64,000 nt of DNA from Salvator merianae (taxonomy: Eukaryota; Chordata; Lepidosauria; Squamata; Teiidae), in contig QVOM02000001.1 of assembly GCA_003586115.2 (NCBI GenBank), forward strand, positions 18,551,291 through 18,615,290, written 5' to 3'. The position numbers were made by a program, and so were the translations under genes. The notes beneath the pieces are model-generated. The model searched no databases, was not told where the DNA came from, and saw only the letters and a list, made by a program, of their open reading frames with translations. Each line of letters starts with the position of its first letter. Position 1 is the first letter of the stretch. Of this stretch, positions 25,715 to 37,500 are shown in pieces.

Positions 25715-27520
25715 TTAAAAACAAACATGCCAAGGTAAACAAATGCTAAGAGCCTTATGCCTTGCAGCAAAACCTTTGGACTGAAAAGAAAAATGGGGGC
25801 TCATGCCATTCTTCCAGTAGTGAAATTCCCTGTTTGGGGGGGGTTCTGGTGGCGGTTTTCCAAGTACAATGATCTTTGAGAAAAGAAATTGCACCCTGTA
25901 TTGTGCCAAAAATTCAGAACTTGAATAAACATACAGATGTAAAAGGGATGTCTTTAAAACACCCAAATTTGCTACAGGGACAGACAATTCATTGTTCTGC
26001 AAAATCTTCCTGCCTGTCTTCTCTTGGTTGCTACAATTTCCTTTGTCCTCACTTTTTACCATTTCAGAAATATTCTGGCATTCCAGCATACTTTCCTTCT
26101 GATTTTCAAATTCCTGAGAATCCATCCTTTCAACCACTGATTCTTCCTCAATACACAGTAATTCCTTTTTCTGCTCTAAGTTAACCTCTTCTTCCTTTTT
26201 ATAGCTGAGATCACCTTTTGGCAACGTCCTAGCATTCAAAGCTAATTGGAAACCTAATACGTAGGCTCCTGCCACTGCTGGAAGATCTACAGGTTGCACT
26301 TCACAAACTTTCTCCTGTGGTTTCAACTCTGGACTTCCCTTGCACATACTAGACACATCCTGAGCCTCCTTTCTTACTCCAGACTCTACAAAAACACAAG
26401 CCTCTCTATTTTCTTCCCTTTGAGTAACCAAAGAAGTAGCTTCTAAATCCTTTTCCCAGGTTTGGATCAGACTGATCCTCTCCTGTTTTCTTGCCTCAGT
26501 GTAATTAGAATCAACAGCAACATTCTCCCTATCAGAGCCATGTTCTGCCAAAGCCATAGCACTAGAATTACACGCCTCAAAACTTACACAACCAAACTTG
26601 TTTTCTTTTTCCAAAAGTTTTCCTGAGGAACTACCTGCTCTATTATAATTCACAGGAAAGCCTTTTTGTTTAAAATTGCATTCTTGCAGATTTTCACATT
26701 CTGGTACAATTGAGATCTTTGCTTCAGAGTTAGAAATACAAGCCTCAAAATCTAAACACCCAAATCTGCTCTCTTTATGAAACAACGACCCTGTAAGGTT
26801 GTCTCCTTCCTGTGCCTCAAATGGAACTTCTTGCCTGACTAAGTTGGTTCTGTCATTCCTAGACAAACCACTACCAGCCTCCATTTGTTCCCATTCAGCA
26901 CACAAAAACGGATTCAAAACCTTTTCCATTGTCATATTTAAAGCAGTAGCAAATTTCTGTGTCCCCTGACTGTTAGACTCGTTTTCAACACTAGTTACAC
27001 AATGATCAACAATTTTCTTTTCCAAAATGCTCTGAGGCACATCAACAATCTCAACTTCCACAGGCAAAGCAAGAGAAATCCTGTCTCTATGCTTCCCTGC
27101 TGCCATAACTCCAGATTCCTGTGCATTCTGACTTTCAGACTGTCTTTTTAAATCTTCAACATCAGATTCTTTTTCCTGCACACTACACACATTATCTCCT
27201 ATGGATTCAGGTACATGATCACAAGGCACGCCTAACACAATTTCTACATTCTTGCTTTCTGTAGCCTTCTGGTCATTTTCTAACACTGCAGTTCTACCAG
27301 ATACGATTCTTAAAGCATCCAATACATCTTTTCTTTCTTCTAAACACAATTTCTTAGTAGGAGGACAAATCTTTTTCTTAGGTTCGGGGCGACACAAACC
27401 CAAAATTCCCCGCTCAGATTGGCCCCTTTTAACATCAAAATCACAATCCTTAATTCCAGTAACTATTGTCAATTGCTGTGAGACAAAAGTCTCCCCACTT
27501 AAAGTCTGAGCAGGGCCGCT
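25715..27520 (-). CDS. Long open frame of unknown function, in frame after gag-like ORF
   Basis: About 602 codons are open directly after the gag-like frame's TGA and in the same frame. There is no ATG near its start, so it would be reached only by stop readthrough or by loss of the stop. The product is acidic and polar. No protease (DTG/DSG), reverse-transcriptase or zinc-knuckle motif is visible. A motif is duplicated: KESRFGCLDFEAC and KENKFGCVSFEAC, about 56 residues apart. Near the C terminus there is a proline cluster (KPPPEPPP). It may be an extended Gag region, a captured host sequence or a lineage-specific protein. The TGA could be a simple CGA-to-TGA decay, in which case the whole was one frame of about 900 codons. 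I cannot name the family. Confidence 0.5.
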   Translation of the reverse strand, partial: SGPAQTLSGETFVSQQLTIVTGIKDCDFDVKRGQSERGILGLCRPEPKKKICPPTKKLCLEERKDVLDALRIVSGRTAVLENDQKATESKNVEIVLGVPCDHVPESIGDNVCSVQEKESDVEDLKRQSESQNAQESGVMAAGKHRDRISLALPVEVEIVDVPQSILEKKIVDHCVTSVENESNSQGTQKFATALNMTMEKVLNPFLCAEWEQMEAGSGLSRNDRTNLVRQEVPFEAQEGDNLTGSLFHKESRFGCLDFEACISNSEAKISIVPECENLQECNFKQKGFPVNYNRAGSSSGKLLEKENKFGCVSFEACNSSAMALAEHGSDRENVAVDSNYTEARKQERISLIQTWEKDLEATSLVTQREENREACVFVESGVRKEAQDVSSMCKGSPELKPQEKVCEVQPVDLPAVAGAYVLGFQLALNARTLPKGDLSYKKEEEVNLEQKKELLCIEEESVVERMDSQEFENQKESMLECQNISEMVKSEDKGNCSNQEKTGRKILQNNELSVPVANLGVLKTSLLHLYVYSSSEFLAQYRVQFLFSKIIVLGKPPPEPPPNREFHYWKNGMSPHFSFQSKGFAARHKALSICLPWHVCF

Positions 27521-28429
27521 TCATGCATTACCATTACCCTGCATTGAAGCAAGAGGGGGGGCAGAAGGAACAACATTAGGGCAATTACTGTTAGTGGCAA
27601 GGGCAGGCAGTCTGGCAGCAGCAAATTCTGCTTCCCTCCGTGCCCTCGTCAAAGCCTCCAACAGAAAACTGTCCTCTTTTCTATCAAACACTTTCATATC
27701 AAAACCCAATTTCTTTAATTCATTCCACAACATGCTACGAAAACTAGGTTCTTGGCTGGATCCTTGCCTCTGCATTTGAGAAGCAGGCTGAGACATTAAT
27801 AACTGCTGAGGCTGCCTGTTTTGGGCTGATTGCCTCTGATCATGGGGAAACCTCCTATTCTGGGTTCCAGTTCCAATTTTCATATTGGGATTTGTCACCA
27901 AGGTATTAATGGGTACTTTTTGAACTTTTTCCCTCTCTTTCCTTTTTATATTTAACTGTCCTGCCTCTTTCAAAATTCTAGCTGCTTTGTGCACTGCTTC
28001 TACAAACTCTTGGTAGGTAATTCCTGTTCTATCATATGAAACCAAGGCAAGTTTTAATGAAGGAGAAAGCCCAAACCAAATCTCTTCAATAAGCTGGCTA
28101 TGTGCAAGCTCATCAAAAGATTCTCCACTTTCCTCCTCTTCCTCATCTGGAGGCATTAATCCAGCAATGGTGGCTAATATTATTTTTCTCTGCACGTACA
28201 TTTCTGGGTATTCATAAGGGGACTGCACTTCATTTTGGAAGATACGGGTTAAACTTTTACCAGGATGAAAAGTTTGTAGCATTGCTGCAGCCCAATCAGC
28301 CATCGTATCCGTCGAAGAAGAAACGGAAGAAATTTCAATTTCCATAGCCAGGGCATCAGAAGGAGTAATGCATGCCCGTGCTAACTGTGTAAGATCCTGC
28401 CCACTCCATAGTTCCGATTGCTGCCACAC
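27521..28429 (-). CDS. gag: Endogenous retrovirus Gag-like ORF, 5'-truncated
   Basis: A 302-codon open frame, itself extended a few codons upstream to the rearrangement at 28466; the first codon here is GTG, so this is not a true start. The N-terminal part (WSGQDLTQLARACITPSDAL) resembles the capsid segment of retroviral Gag. It is followed by an acidic run (DEEEEE at 95-100), a basic stretch (IKRKEREK at 161-168) and a Q/N/R-rich linker. Near the end is VPSAPPL, a PSAP late-domain motif that in retroviral Gag recruits TSG101 for budding. No zinc knuckle is seen. The N-terminal matrix region is missing. It ends in TGA. Viral ancestry is well supported by the polypurine tract and LTR on the same strand; the genus is not. 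Confidence 0.65.
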   Translation of the reverse strand: MWQQSELWSGQDLTQLARACITPSDALAMEIEISSVSSSTDTMADWAAAMLQTFHPGKSLTRIFQNEVQSPYEYPEMYVQRKIILATIAGLMPPDEEEEESGESFDELAHSQLIEEIWFGLSPSLKLALVSYDRTGITYQEFVEAVHKAARILKEAGQLNIKRKEREKVQKVPINTLVTNPNMKIGTGTQNRRFPHDQRQSAQNRQPQQLLMSQPASQMQRQGSSQEPSFRSMLWNELKKLGFDMKVFDRKEDSFLLEALTRARREAEFAAARLPALATNSNCPNVVPSAPPLASMQGNGNA

Positions 28430-28466
28430 CTTAGAAATCCATTCAATGCATGTTTCCTTGTTTAAA

Positions 28467-28646
28467 CTACAAACTCTTGGTAGGTAATTCCTGTTCTATC
28501 ATATGAAACCAAGGCAAGTTTTAAGGAAGGAGAAAGCCCAAACCAAATCTCTTCAATAAGCTGGCTGTGTGCAAGCTCATCAAAAGATTCTCCACTTTCC
28601 TCTTCTTCCTCATCTGGAGGCATTAATCCAGCAATGGTGGCTAATA
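28467..28646 (-). pseudogene. Duplicated 180-bp gag segment
   Basis: This is a direct copy of 28000-28179, with only about three differences in 180 bp. It encodes the same Gag segment (from LATIAGLMPPDEEE to GITYQEFV) but joins the downstream gag frame out of phase, with a stop just after the junction. Beyond 28646 the similarity ends abruptly and no further retroviral sequence is recognised. Confidence 0.85.
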
Positions 28647-28990
28647 ATACCCTGTCTTAAATCAAACAATATCCAACCATTTGTAGTATTGAGACCTGTC
28701 AGAAGATTGGCAAGGTGAACCAATAGTGCTGTGTTCCCTTTGTTCTAAGGCATAAGATATATGTATTCAGTATATATGCATAGGTTTAGAATCTTTGCTA
28801 TATTCTAATTATGTTTCTTAAGGGTCAATATTGTTTTATTTCCTGTATTTAGTTGATGCACGTGCAATGGACAGAATGATGTGATCGTGTCTGATCTTGA
28901 GCAAGAGTAGCTGCAGAATTGCTTCTGGCACATAGTATAACCCCTCTTGCCACAGGTCTCTTGTTTATAGCCCACCAGGGATATCATAAT

Positions 28991-29301
28991 TGTTGTGACC
29001 TGTCCTTTACCCCCAGATAAAGTGTATCCTTACACTTGGCAGAGAAGCAAACGGAGATAAGAGAGAAACCTCAAAACAAGCACTAATTAGGCTTTAGATA
29101 AAGAAAGGGCACCTGTACAAGTAAACAAATGCCCAGGCTGTCATTAGAGAGGTCCTTTCTTCTGATCAGCTAGAGTTGTTTTATTGCTTTCCCTGATCAA
29201 AGCTACCTTGTAAGCACTATATCTCAGTAGAAATAATAAACCTTCTTCTTTCCAAACCTGGTCTGCTTATTGCCTTGTATCCAGCGGTTGCTGACAGAAC
29301 A
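28991..29301 (+). mobile_element. LTR-like block, possible solo LTR
   Basis: Starts TGTTGTGACCTGTCC and ends TTGCTGACAGAACA. Before the end there is AATAATAAACC (polyadenylation signal), then a U5-like run CTTCTTTCCAAACCTGGTCT and GCTTATTGCC. The length of about 310 bp suits a solo LTR. No clear target duplication was found, and it is in the opposite orientation to, and unlike, the LTR at 22.5-24 kb. Confidence 0.45.
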
Positions 29302-32300
29302 TCATTGCCTGAAAAGATTGATCAGAAAGCAGAAACTTGCATACTTGGGCCACATGATATGATTAGACAAGCAAACTAGAAAAAGTGATTAAGTTTGGCA
29401 ATGCTGAAGAAAGCAGAAAAAGATATTGAACAGAATGAAAGAGACTGCAGTAAGTACAAGGTTTTACTAAAAAGACAGACCAAGAAATCAAGGACTGATC
29501 CATTCAGTTGCCAAGTGTTCAATGTGTATCAATGCATTTTCACTGTGCCTATATAAATGTGGTGCTAAAACAGAATTGGTGCTCAGGGAATCCAGTTTCT
29601 TTGCCAACAGAAGAATCCATGTATTTATGCTTACTGGAAATTTTTATTATTTTTTGTTGTAACTTTTTTTTTGCTGGAAATTTAAAGTATTTCTTGAATT
29701 AGAAATTCTGTGTTTGTTTATTTTCACATGTAGTTTAGGGCCAAGGTGTGTCTTACTGTATTCTTTCATTTGATTATTATGTTGGTGAAATTCCTCTGAT
29801 AGAGCATAAATCCTAAAACTTGCAAACAGTAAGGAAGTCAGAAAATGTTTTATGCCTGCTCTCTGCTCAAGCCATCCCTGAAAAGTGCCAGTGTCTAGTA
29901 CCAACTTGCAAATTCAGTTTTTAGGGCTTGCACAGAGAAACCCTCACTTGTGAACATACAACATTGAAGACCTCACAAGTTGTGCATTATTCTTTTTATT
30001 TTACTCTGTGCATTTTTCTTTTTTTCCTCACCTTTTTATGTTGTTCTGGGACTCTTGTATAAAATTTGTTACAGTGCAGTCCTAATCTCTCCTTGTGTGC
30101 AAAGCCATTGCTGAATGCACACCCTATTCAGGTGAGTATTTGGCATCCCCAACCTCCGTTAGTGGTCAGATGGAGTAGAACTCTGAGCATGCCCCTGAAA
30201 TATCTGATGGATGGGAGATCTGCTAGAGATCCACACTTCGGATGAGGTCTGTCCTGTTTTTAAGTCCTTTCCTCTCCTTTTATGGGAGATCTCCAACACA
30301 TTGGGAGCATGAAATATACATCATCCAAACCTCCCTCAACTCTGTGCGTCTGAAGCTTGGGCTTTATTGGCATCACTTATGTCAGCGCGTTGTCTACTAT
30401 GCAGTCAGCTTTGCATGTTCTCAGATCCCAGCCGTCCATGTCTGCTTGTTTTTCTCACTGATCTAATGCTCCCCCTTGTTGATGATTAGCTGGAATGCTG
30501 AAGGCCTGGGAGCCTGGATGTTTAGTCTACAGGTACTGGGACATGGAGGTGTGGGAAAGGAGAAAGGTTTGGAAGGAACTGTTTATGTGCATACTGCTCG
30601 AACTACTCTTTGTATTCTGTTATCGCAAATAAAGAATGAATGTGATGCTTTCCTTCGTGCCTGTGCCTTAAGTTTCTGAGGCCTGGAGAAAAGGCCTACG
30701 GTGGTGAATTTTGACAGCTTAGCGTTGATATTCCTTAATTTTCCTTAATGTTAGATAATTTTACGCAGGTTTTGCTGATCCCTGGGGCAACATCTGCAAA
30801 TAAACACCCCCATTAGGCTTACAGCTCTCCTCCAGCAGACAGCACCCACAAATGTGCCCTGTGTGCAGAACATGAAAAACAACTTGGAGGGTGCGTGCTA
30901 CCTTTCCTGCCCCCACCCCTGCCATCTGCCCGGCACAGTTAAGCACTGGGCAGAAAATGGTCAACTTCTGCAGCCCTGGGTAGAAATTTGGAGACTGCAC
31001 ATTTTCACCTGGATTTGAACCTGGAAGGCTGGGAGGAGCTCAGCCTATATACACTGCCCCTCTGGCTTGGTGGTGGGATTGCCAGATCCTACCGCACAAG
31101 TGATGCTTTCTCTGGCCGTGAAAAGGCAGCCCCTGTGCTTGAAATAGTTCTGGCAGCTTCTGCATGGTCCTTGTGAACTGTGCCAGTTGGGGCCTGACTC
31201 TGGGACTACAGCCTCCTGGGAAGCACACTGGTTGCACAAGCCTCAAGCCTGACCCATTCTCAGGCTTGTGACCAGAAGTGCCAGCTGGAGACCACTGTAA
31301 AGTGCTCCTGCTTGCATTCTCTGCCTTGGTTTTGCTTCTGCGGCGGCCATGGGGACACACAGTGGTAGCAGGAGCGTCGTCACCCTGTACCTGAGTTCGG
31401 TGAGCTCCAGAAAGGGTCACTTTTGGGTGTACCACTCAATTCTCCACAGCCTGTGGCATCTCACCCTGTTCCTAGCCCAACTCGCTAGTAAGGTTCTCCA
31501 CATCACAGACCACGGTGCGCAGTACAGAAGCTACCACAGATTTCAGAAAGGATGGGCCACACTGTCCTTTGCAACTGTAGGAGTCAGCAACATGCTTTTT
31601 GAAAAAGGAAAGACAAGTTGAAATTTTCCAGTTATCAAAATCCAAACACAATAGTCACCTTATTTTTTTCCCTTTTATGATCCTGCAGAATTGAGCAGGA
31701 GAAAAGGGACTATAACCTTACCCAGGAGTTAAATGTGCTGAAGTTATTGACTTGCTTCAATGTGATAAAGTTGTCCCTTGATATTTGTGAGGAATACATT
31801 ATCAGAAAATGCTGTGCAAGTCAAAACTCATGTATGTCATGAGAGCCACCAGACAGCTCATTCTCAGCCCCTTGCTAGTTCAAATTTCCAAAATGAGCTG
31901 TTCAGCAGGGCTAAACTTGCACCTCTGTGTTTGCTGTCCTTTTTTGTTGCAAATGCCAAGGGAGAGTAACAAACCCTCGCTTATCAAATACGCAAGATCA
32001 TTAAAACTGTAAATGTCAAGGGGCAACTATTGCAGGGATACCATGTCGGAACATTATCAGTACGTGTTCTTTTGCAAGATTCCAGAAGCAATCCGTCTGA
32101 ACTGAGGTAAAGAAAGGAAATTCTGCATCTCAACTGCGGCTCTGCATGGACTAACCCTGTAGTGGATAGGCATAATTAACGGTGTAGCCTTGAAAATACA
32201 TTCTCTATCTCTTTGTGCCTGAGGTCAGGCAGATATTTCACAGTACAAGATGTCCCTCTAGTGCTGATCTGGGCCCATTGTTGGTGTAGTAGCCACTAAG

Positions 32301-34831
32301 CACAAAACAGATGGGTGGAAAAGGGATTAGTTGTGTTGTGTGTGTGTTTCGACAGGCAGGCAGGCAAACACTGAGGTATACTAGTCAAGGCCATAATGCT
32401 TCTGCCTAATGTAAGCATGAACCTATTTCTCATTTGTCACAGTTTTGGAGTTATTGTGCCATGTTTCATAGTTCTACTGTGAACCTAATATTTTGGACAT
32501 ACCTATGATACCTGTCTTCAGAGGATATGACTACTAGAGGAGTCAGGTATGCCATCTGAAGGTAAAATTGCCTCATAGACTTCCTTGGCTTTGCAATAAC
32601 TTGGTCAAAAGGGTTTAGGTTCTCCACCACCTCTTTTTCATATACTGTATATAAATAAGATGTGAAAAGTTTCAGAGTGGAAGTAGGTAACTACTTGGTG
32701 GTTATTTTTGTAATGCAGATGCTCGTAATAAATAAACAAACATTTACAATTTTAAATTGTTTTCTTAAAAGATGCTTTAAACAGCTCTTTGAAATGGATT
32801 GACAGCTTATTCTGGTGTGAACTTCTTGCACTCTAGCTTGACAGCAGCTCCCGCCACTTCAGGGCTAGAGCATCTACACCATTTTCAGCCAAGCAGACAT
32901 TATGGATGAGGAGCTTTCATTCCCTTACTTTGGTGTTTACAGCTAAGACAGTTTCTGCAAACACAGGAAATGAACCCGGAAGTCAGGCATTTCTCGTGCT
33001 TGAAAAACCAAGACCATGTTATCCACCTTGAAGAAAGCACAAGGCTAAGTCCACACATCACAGCAATGGTGCAGTGGAACAGCGGCAAGAAGAACTGTCA
33101 GTTACAGGAATTGCATGTGTTTGCCAAAATTGGCCTGCTTGGAAACACAGATGTTTGTGTGGCTAGGAGAGCAAGTGTGTGGACAAGTGTAAGGGCTAGA
33201 GTGCTATCTTGCAAGCTCTCCAGCTCTGAAGCCGCAGGAGCTGCTAAAGTGTGGCTCCTGCCTCTATTCTTCTACTGCTTTGCCACTAAAGCTTTCTTAC
33301 AAGTGCTTATAGTAGGATGCTAGCTTGGTGAGTCCCCTGCCAGATACATCACAGCTGGGGAACAAAAGTTCCCTGGCTGCAATGATCATGCAAATCCCAC
33401 AACCTTTTAGTGGTCGCATCAGACTATTATGCTTTTTACTCTCATAAACAGGGCTGACATTAGTTCTTCTCTGTTGGGACCTAAAGGCACCTGTGCTTTA
33501 ATAAAGGTAACAGATGCAGCAAAATGTCACAAAGAGGGGAACATCTCACAGGTTAATTTCTGTGAAATGCAGAGATTTTAAGGGCCAAATAATATTGTTG
33601 TTTCACTTAGTCTGTCTGGGCCTATTCACATATTGTTCCTAGTGAGTGTCTGGTCTCAAATAAGGGTTAAGCAGCAGCCTTACTAATGATTTTAAATAGC
33701 CTTGTGGAATATATACCTCTGTTCATATGGTACAGTGCAATCACAGTATAGTCTGGATTTACAACTAACCTTTTACCTCTGTGCCACCTCTGTGACGCAT
33801 CTGAATGCTTCTTTCAGAGGAGACTCGGTCACCATGGGTGCTCTTTGCTTGACAAAAAGCTGTATCAGGGATCTGGACATTTTCTCAGAGCCCCGTGTGC
33901 GGTAACTGCACATTATTGCCCTCATTGGGCCTGCAGCTCATCTGTGAGGCAGGAAATACACCCATGGAGGAGACTAATCCCAGGCCACAAGAAAGGATTC
34001 CTAAGGTGCTTCCCACCGTTCTGTGTGTGTGTGTGTCCCCACCAACTGGAGAGACAATGGTAGTCTGGGCAACTTGAGTGGCCATTTTCCACCTGCCATG
34101 ATTAAGCATCAGACAAAAAAAATTGTCAGTTTCCACAGCTACTTCCTATTCGTGGGTTAATTGCACCTCGAGGCTGCAGAATTGGGCAGGTGCCCCTTTT
34201 CCATGCTGTGAGGATGCAGTCAAAGTTCTGCACTGGCCAGTATACCAGACCAGCAAGCATAGTAGGATCATCCATTCTGCATGCTGGTGCGGTCTAAGGG
34301 AGGCTTCTAGTACGCTTGCCAGTCTGGGGTACCAGCCAGTGTGGAATTGTCCATAGATCTTCGACCTTTTTACATCCATAGAAATTGGACATAAACTTTG
34401 GGAGGAGGTTTATAAGTACTCTGAATTCCACTGTGGTCCTCCTGTGATGTCTCCTGCACAAACCCATGCTTAGAATTGCTCACAATGTCGATGTAGCTCA
34501 CTATTTCTTAGTTCCTTATGTATGTGATTAGTTGTCTGTGGCTGGGTCTAAACTGGAAAGGGAAGGCTCTGGTCACTATAGGAAATCCAGATTTCCTCTT
34601 CCCAGTACCAAAAACCCTCCTAACACACTGCATGCAAATGACATTATTTGGGAGAATCAGTGCAGCTCACACTCATGTTGAAATGGAAGGTGGAAAATGC
34701 CCTCCAGCTCCACATGCTCAGAGCAGCAGCAGCAAGGTCCGGAAATATTCCTGCAGTGAGAGCAATAGTATAAGGGCTTTAAACTCTTTTAAAACCTCGA
34801 CTTGAATAGAAGCCTTTAAAATGGCCACTTC
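29302..34831. other. Intergenic, no gene seen
   Basis: No convincing exon. A MITE-like core (CAGCTGGGGAACAAAAGTTC) at about 33351-33386 recurs inverted at about 35626-35660. A GT run lies at 34021-34037. Open frames of up to 131 codons in GC-richer parts (31.0-31.5 kb) occur on both strands and have no domain. Confidence 0.5.
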
Positions 34832-35324
34832 GGGCCTGTTTGCACTTTGGTGCTAGTGAGCATACAAATGCTCACTTGCAAATTGTGCATCAGCAGTCTG
34901 TGGAGACCCCAGCCTCAGGAGCATCTACAGATGCTCCCAAACACTACTGGCTGTGAACAGCTGAACCACTGTCCAGAGCTGTACTGGGAGGAGCTAGTCT
35001 GCTCCTGGTCAGCAGTTCGCATGTGCTTCTGGGTGTGAGTGCGGCAGGCTGCAGTGCAGTACAGTACAGCACAGCTGTGACTGTGGCTGCAGAGTTGCGT
35101 GCCATGTTCCCAGTCACCATGGCAGCGGCCAGACATTTTCATGGCCGAATGCTTCCATGGTCGCTGTCATGGTTGGCAGGCCAGCATTTGCACTGCAAGT
35201 GCGGGAAGCCCAGTTCCGGATTCTTTGAGCCCTCTCAATGCCAGTGGCTATTGTGCCGTGGGGTCCATTCCAGCATAGAATGGTATAACTATACCATTTG
35301 ACACTGGCAAGTGTGCACAGGCTC
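34832..35324 (+). mobile_element. MITE family B copy 2
   Basis: A 493-bp element with ends GGGCCTGTTTGCACTTTGG and CAAGTGTGCACAGGCTC. The core CAGTCACCATGGCAGCGGCC matches the copy at 37501 and, inverted, the copy at 13961. Subterminal palindromes such as GAGCATACAAATGCTC are present. Non-coding. Confidence 0.6.
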
Positions 35325-37500
35325 CTTAACAGAGTCCAACAGCTGGAATGATTGACCAGCCATAATTGAAATCAGATTGATCCTAAGGTACTTCTACTGT
35401 CTAGATCCAGCCTGTGTTTGGTCTGGCACATCACAATTTGTACATATCTGCTTTATAGAATGCTAATAACAGCAAGTAAAGAGAATGTTGATACAGTCCT
35501 GCACTATGACAAAATCCACATGGGGGCTTCCTAGAAGGGAATTGCCAGGAACTGCACTAAGAAGAGCACTACTAGCATAGTATGCTGTCACCATGTCTGC
35601 TGCTATCTCTGGCTGCATGAACATTGCAGCCAGGGAACTTTTGTTCTCCAGCTGTGATGCTCCTGGCAGGGAACATTTCTTCAAATGCAGGAAACAGCCT
35701 CAGAAGTGGACCATTTCCTGTGTCTAAAGAAACAGGGCCAGTCATGCTGTTTCAAAAGGGTGAATTGTGTGAGTGGCAGCAGCAGCACACTGCATCACTG
35801 TAAAAGGTAGAGTACTTACTCCCACTTATGAATGGATGGAGGCTGGTTGTAGGTGGGTCTGTATAGACACTGCACTATCTAGTGCACCAATTGAGGCTCA
35901 GTTGTGGCACCATTATGGTGCTGTGTGAACACAGTCTATGACTTGTGCCTTATGAGCTTTCGATCCATCCCTACTTTCTTTTGATGATGAATTGTGTATT
36001 CGTTTCTCCCTCCTGGATGCTTTATTTGGGATTGTCTAATTTCCATTTGGGCTTGCCTTAAAATTGTTGTTTTTTGCATCTTGCCTCCCACTATTTCTAC
36101 CTACTATGACTTAGGTGCCACTTTTAGTTGCTTTGTTGCCCACTCCACTAGCCACTATTGGTCCTTCCTATTTACCATAAACCAAGAGCGCGGTCGCACA
36201 GTGCATTTTTGCACACCCATTTTTAAAGCATTGTCCCATTTGTGGATGCAGGAAAAAAGTGTGCCACACGGTTAAAACAAGTGTGCCACACTTGCCTAAA
36301 AATCTCCTACGTGCCTAAAAATCTCCTACGTCACTTCTCTTCCTCACCTTTGCTGTCCATGCTTTCCACTTATTGACCATCACCAGCCCTAGTTTCTATG
36401 GCCCTGATTAGTCAGCTGGCCATAGCAGCCATTTCCAGGCTGGGATTGGTTACAGAAACCTCCATAGCTTTCCTCCCAATTCAACCCAAACAATGAGTTA
36501 CCCCAGATGCAATGAATTCCCATCTAGGAAAGACACACACAATCAGAAGCTTGTGGGTGTGGTAAGTCTTTTATATATATATATTTTGTCATTCCTTGAG
36601 CTTCAAATTCACTCCAGGGGTGCCCCTTTTACCATTTCTGATTGCACCCCAAGCTTATTATTTTTCTATCCATCACAATAATTCCCTGTAGCTGTTTAGT
36701 GATCAAATCCCTTTCCAGAAAGTGCCGCATCTTATGGATACATGTGCCATTGGTTTATAAATATTCTGAGAAAGATATTGGGAGGGGGCCTCTTGAGTCT
36801 AAGCATCAATTGCAATGGGAGGATGCTGTCACAGTGTTTGTCCTAGACAGGCAGTATAGGAAGGCGAGAATCCACCCACAGAGCCAAAGTATCCTGTCAC
36901 CAATAATGATGGACGCTGTGCTCTAGGAGAGCCAGAGGGCCAGGGAATGAAATCATTGCCCTTGTGCCTTCATAGCAAATTTAAAGCCTCCTTGACTTAT
37001 TTTTGGCAGATGTTCAAATAACAGACAAACGGATGGAACAGAGAACGGAGGCCAGGAAGCCGCTGTTCTCCTTGATTCATACCCCAAGGGCAAGGAGAAG
37101 CTCAGTGCAACTTCAAGAGCTGCAAAGGAGGCGAGTTCTTCATACAATACTCAGTTTGACGGTGAAACTTACAGGAATCTTTCAAGGCCCAAAATGTTAA
37201 CTTGGTTCTAAGAAAAAACCTGCCATCGCCAGGGGTGGCAAAAAATGTCACTATAATTGTAAGGTATTGAAATGACTTCACAGTTGTTACTTAATTCTAA
37301 TCTAACTTAATGCAAAGTAATTTTAAAGCTTTGGAATAAAATAAGTAAATGAAAGAAAACCACTCTCCTTCTACTTGGCAAGGTGCAGCAAATGACCAAA
37401 CTACTGTTGCATGCTTTGGTTGGCCGTACAAGTTTTCATTAATGAAAAGATTCAATGCTATGTAAACATTGTTTAGAAAGGGTGGCAGGAAGGAACTGTG
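35325..37500. other. Intergenic, one exon-like island
   Basis: Mostly unremarkable sequence. A 19-bp direct repeat, GCCTAAAAATCTCCTACGT, occurs twice back to back at about 36294-36331. From 37009, after an acceptor-like TTATTTTTGGCAG, two plus-strand frames stay open for about 60 codons; one reads DSYPKGKEKLSATSRAAKEA. It has no good donor and is not claimed as a gene. Confidence 0.35.
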
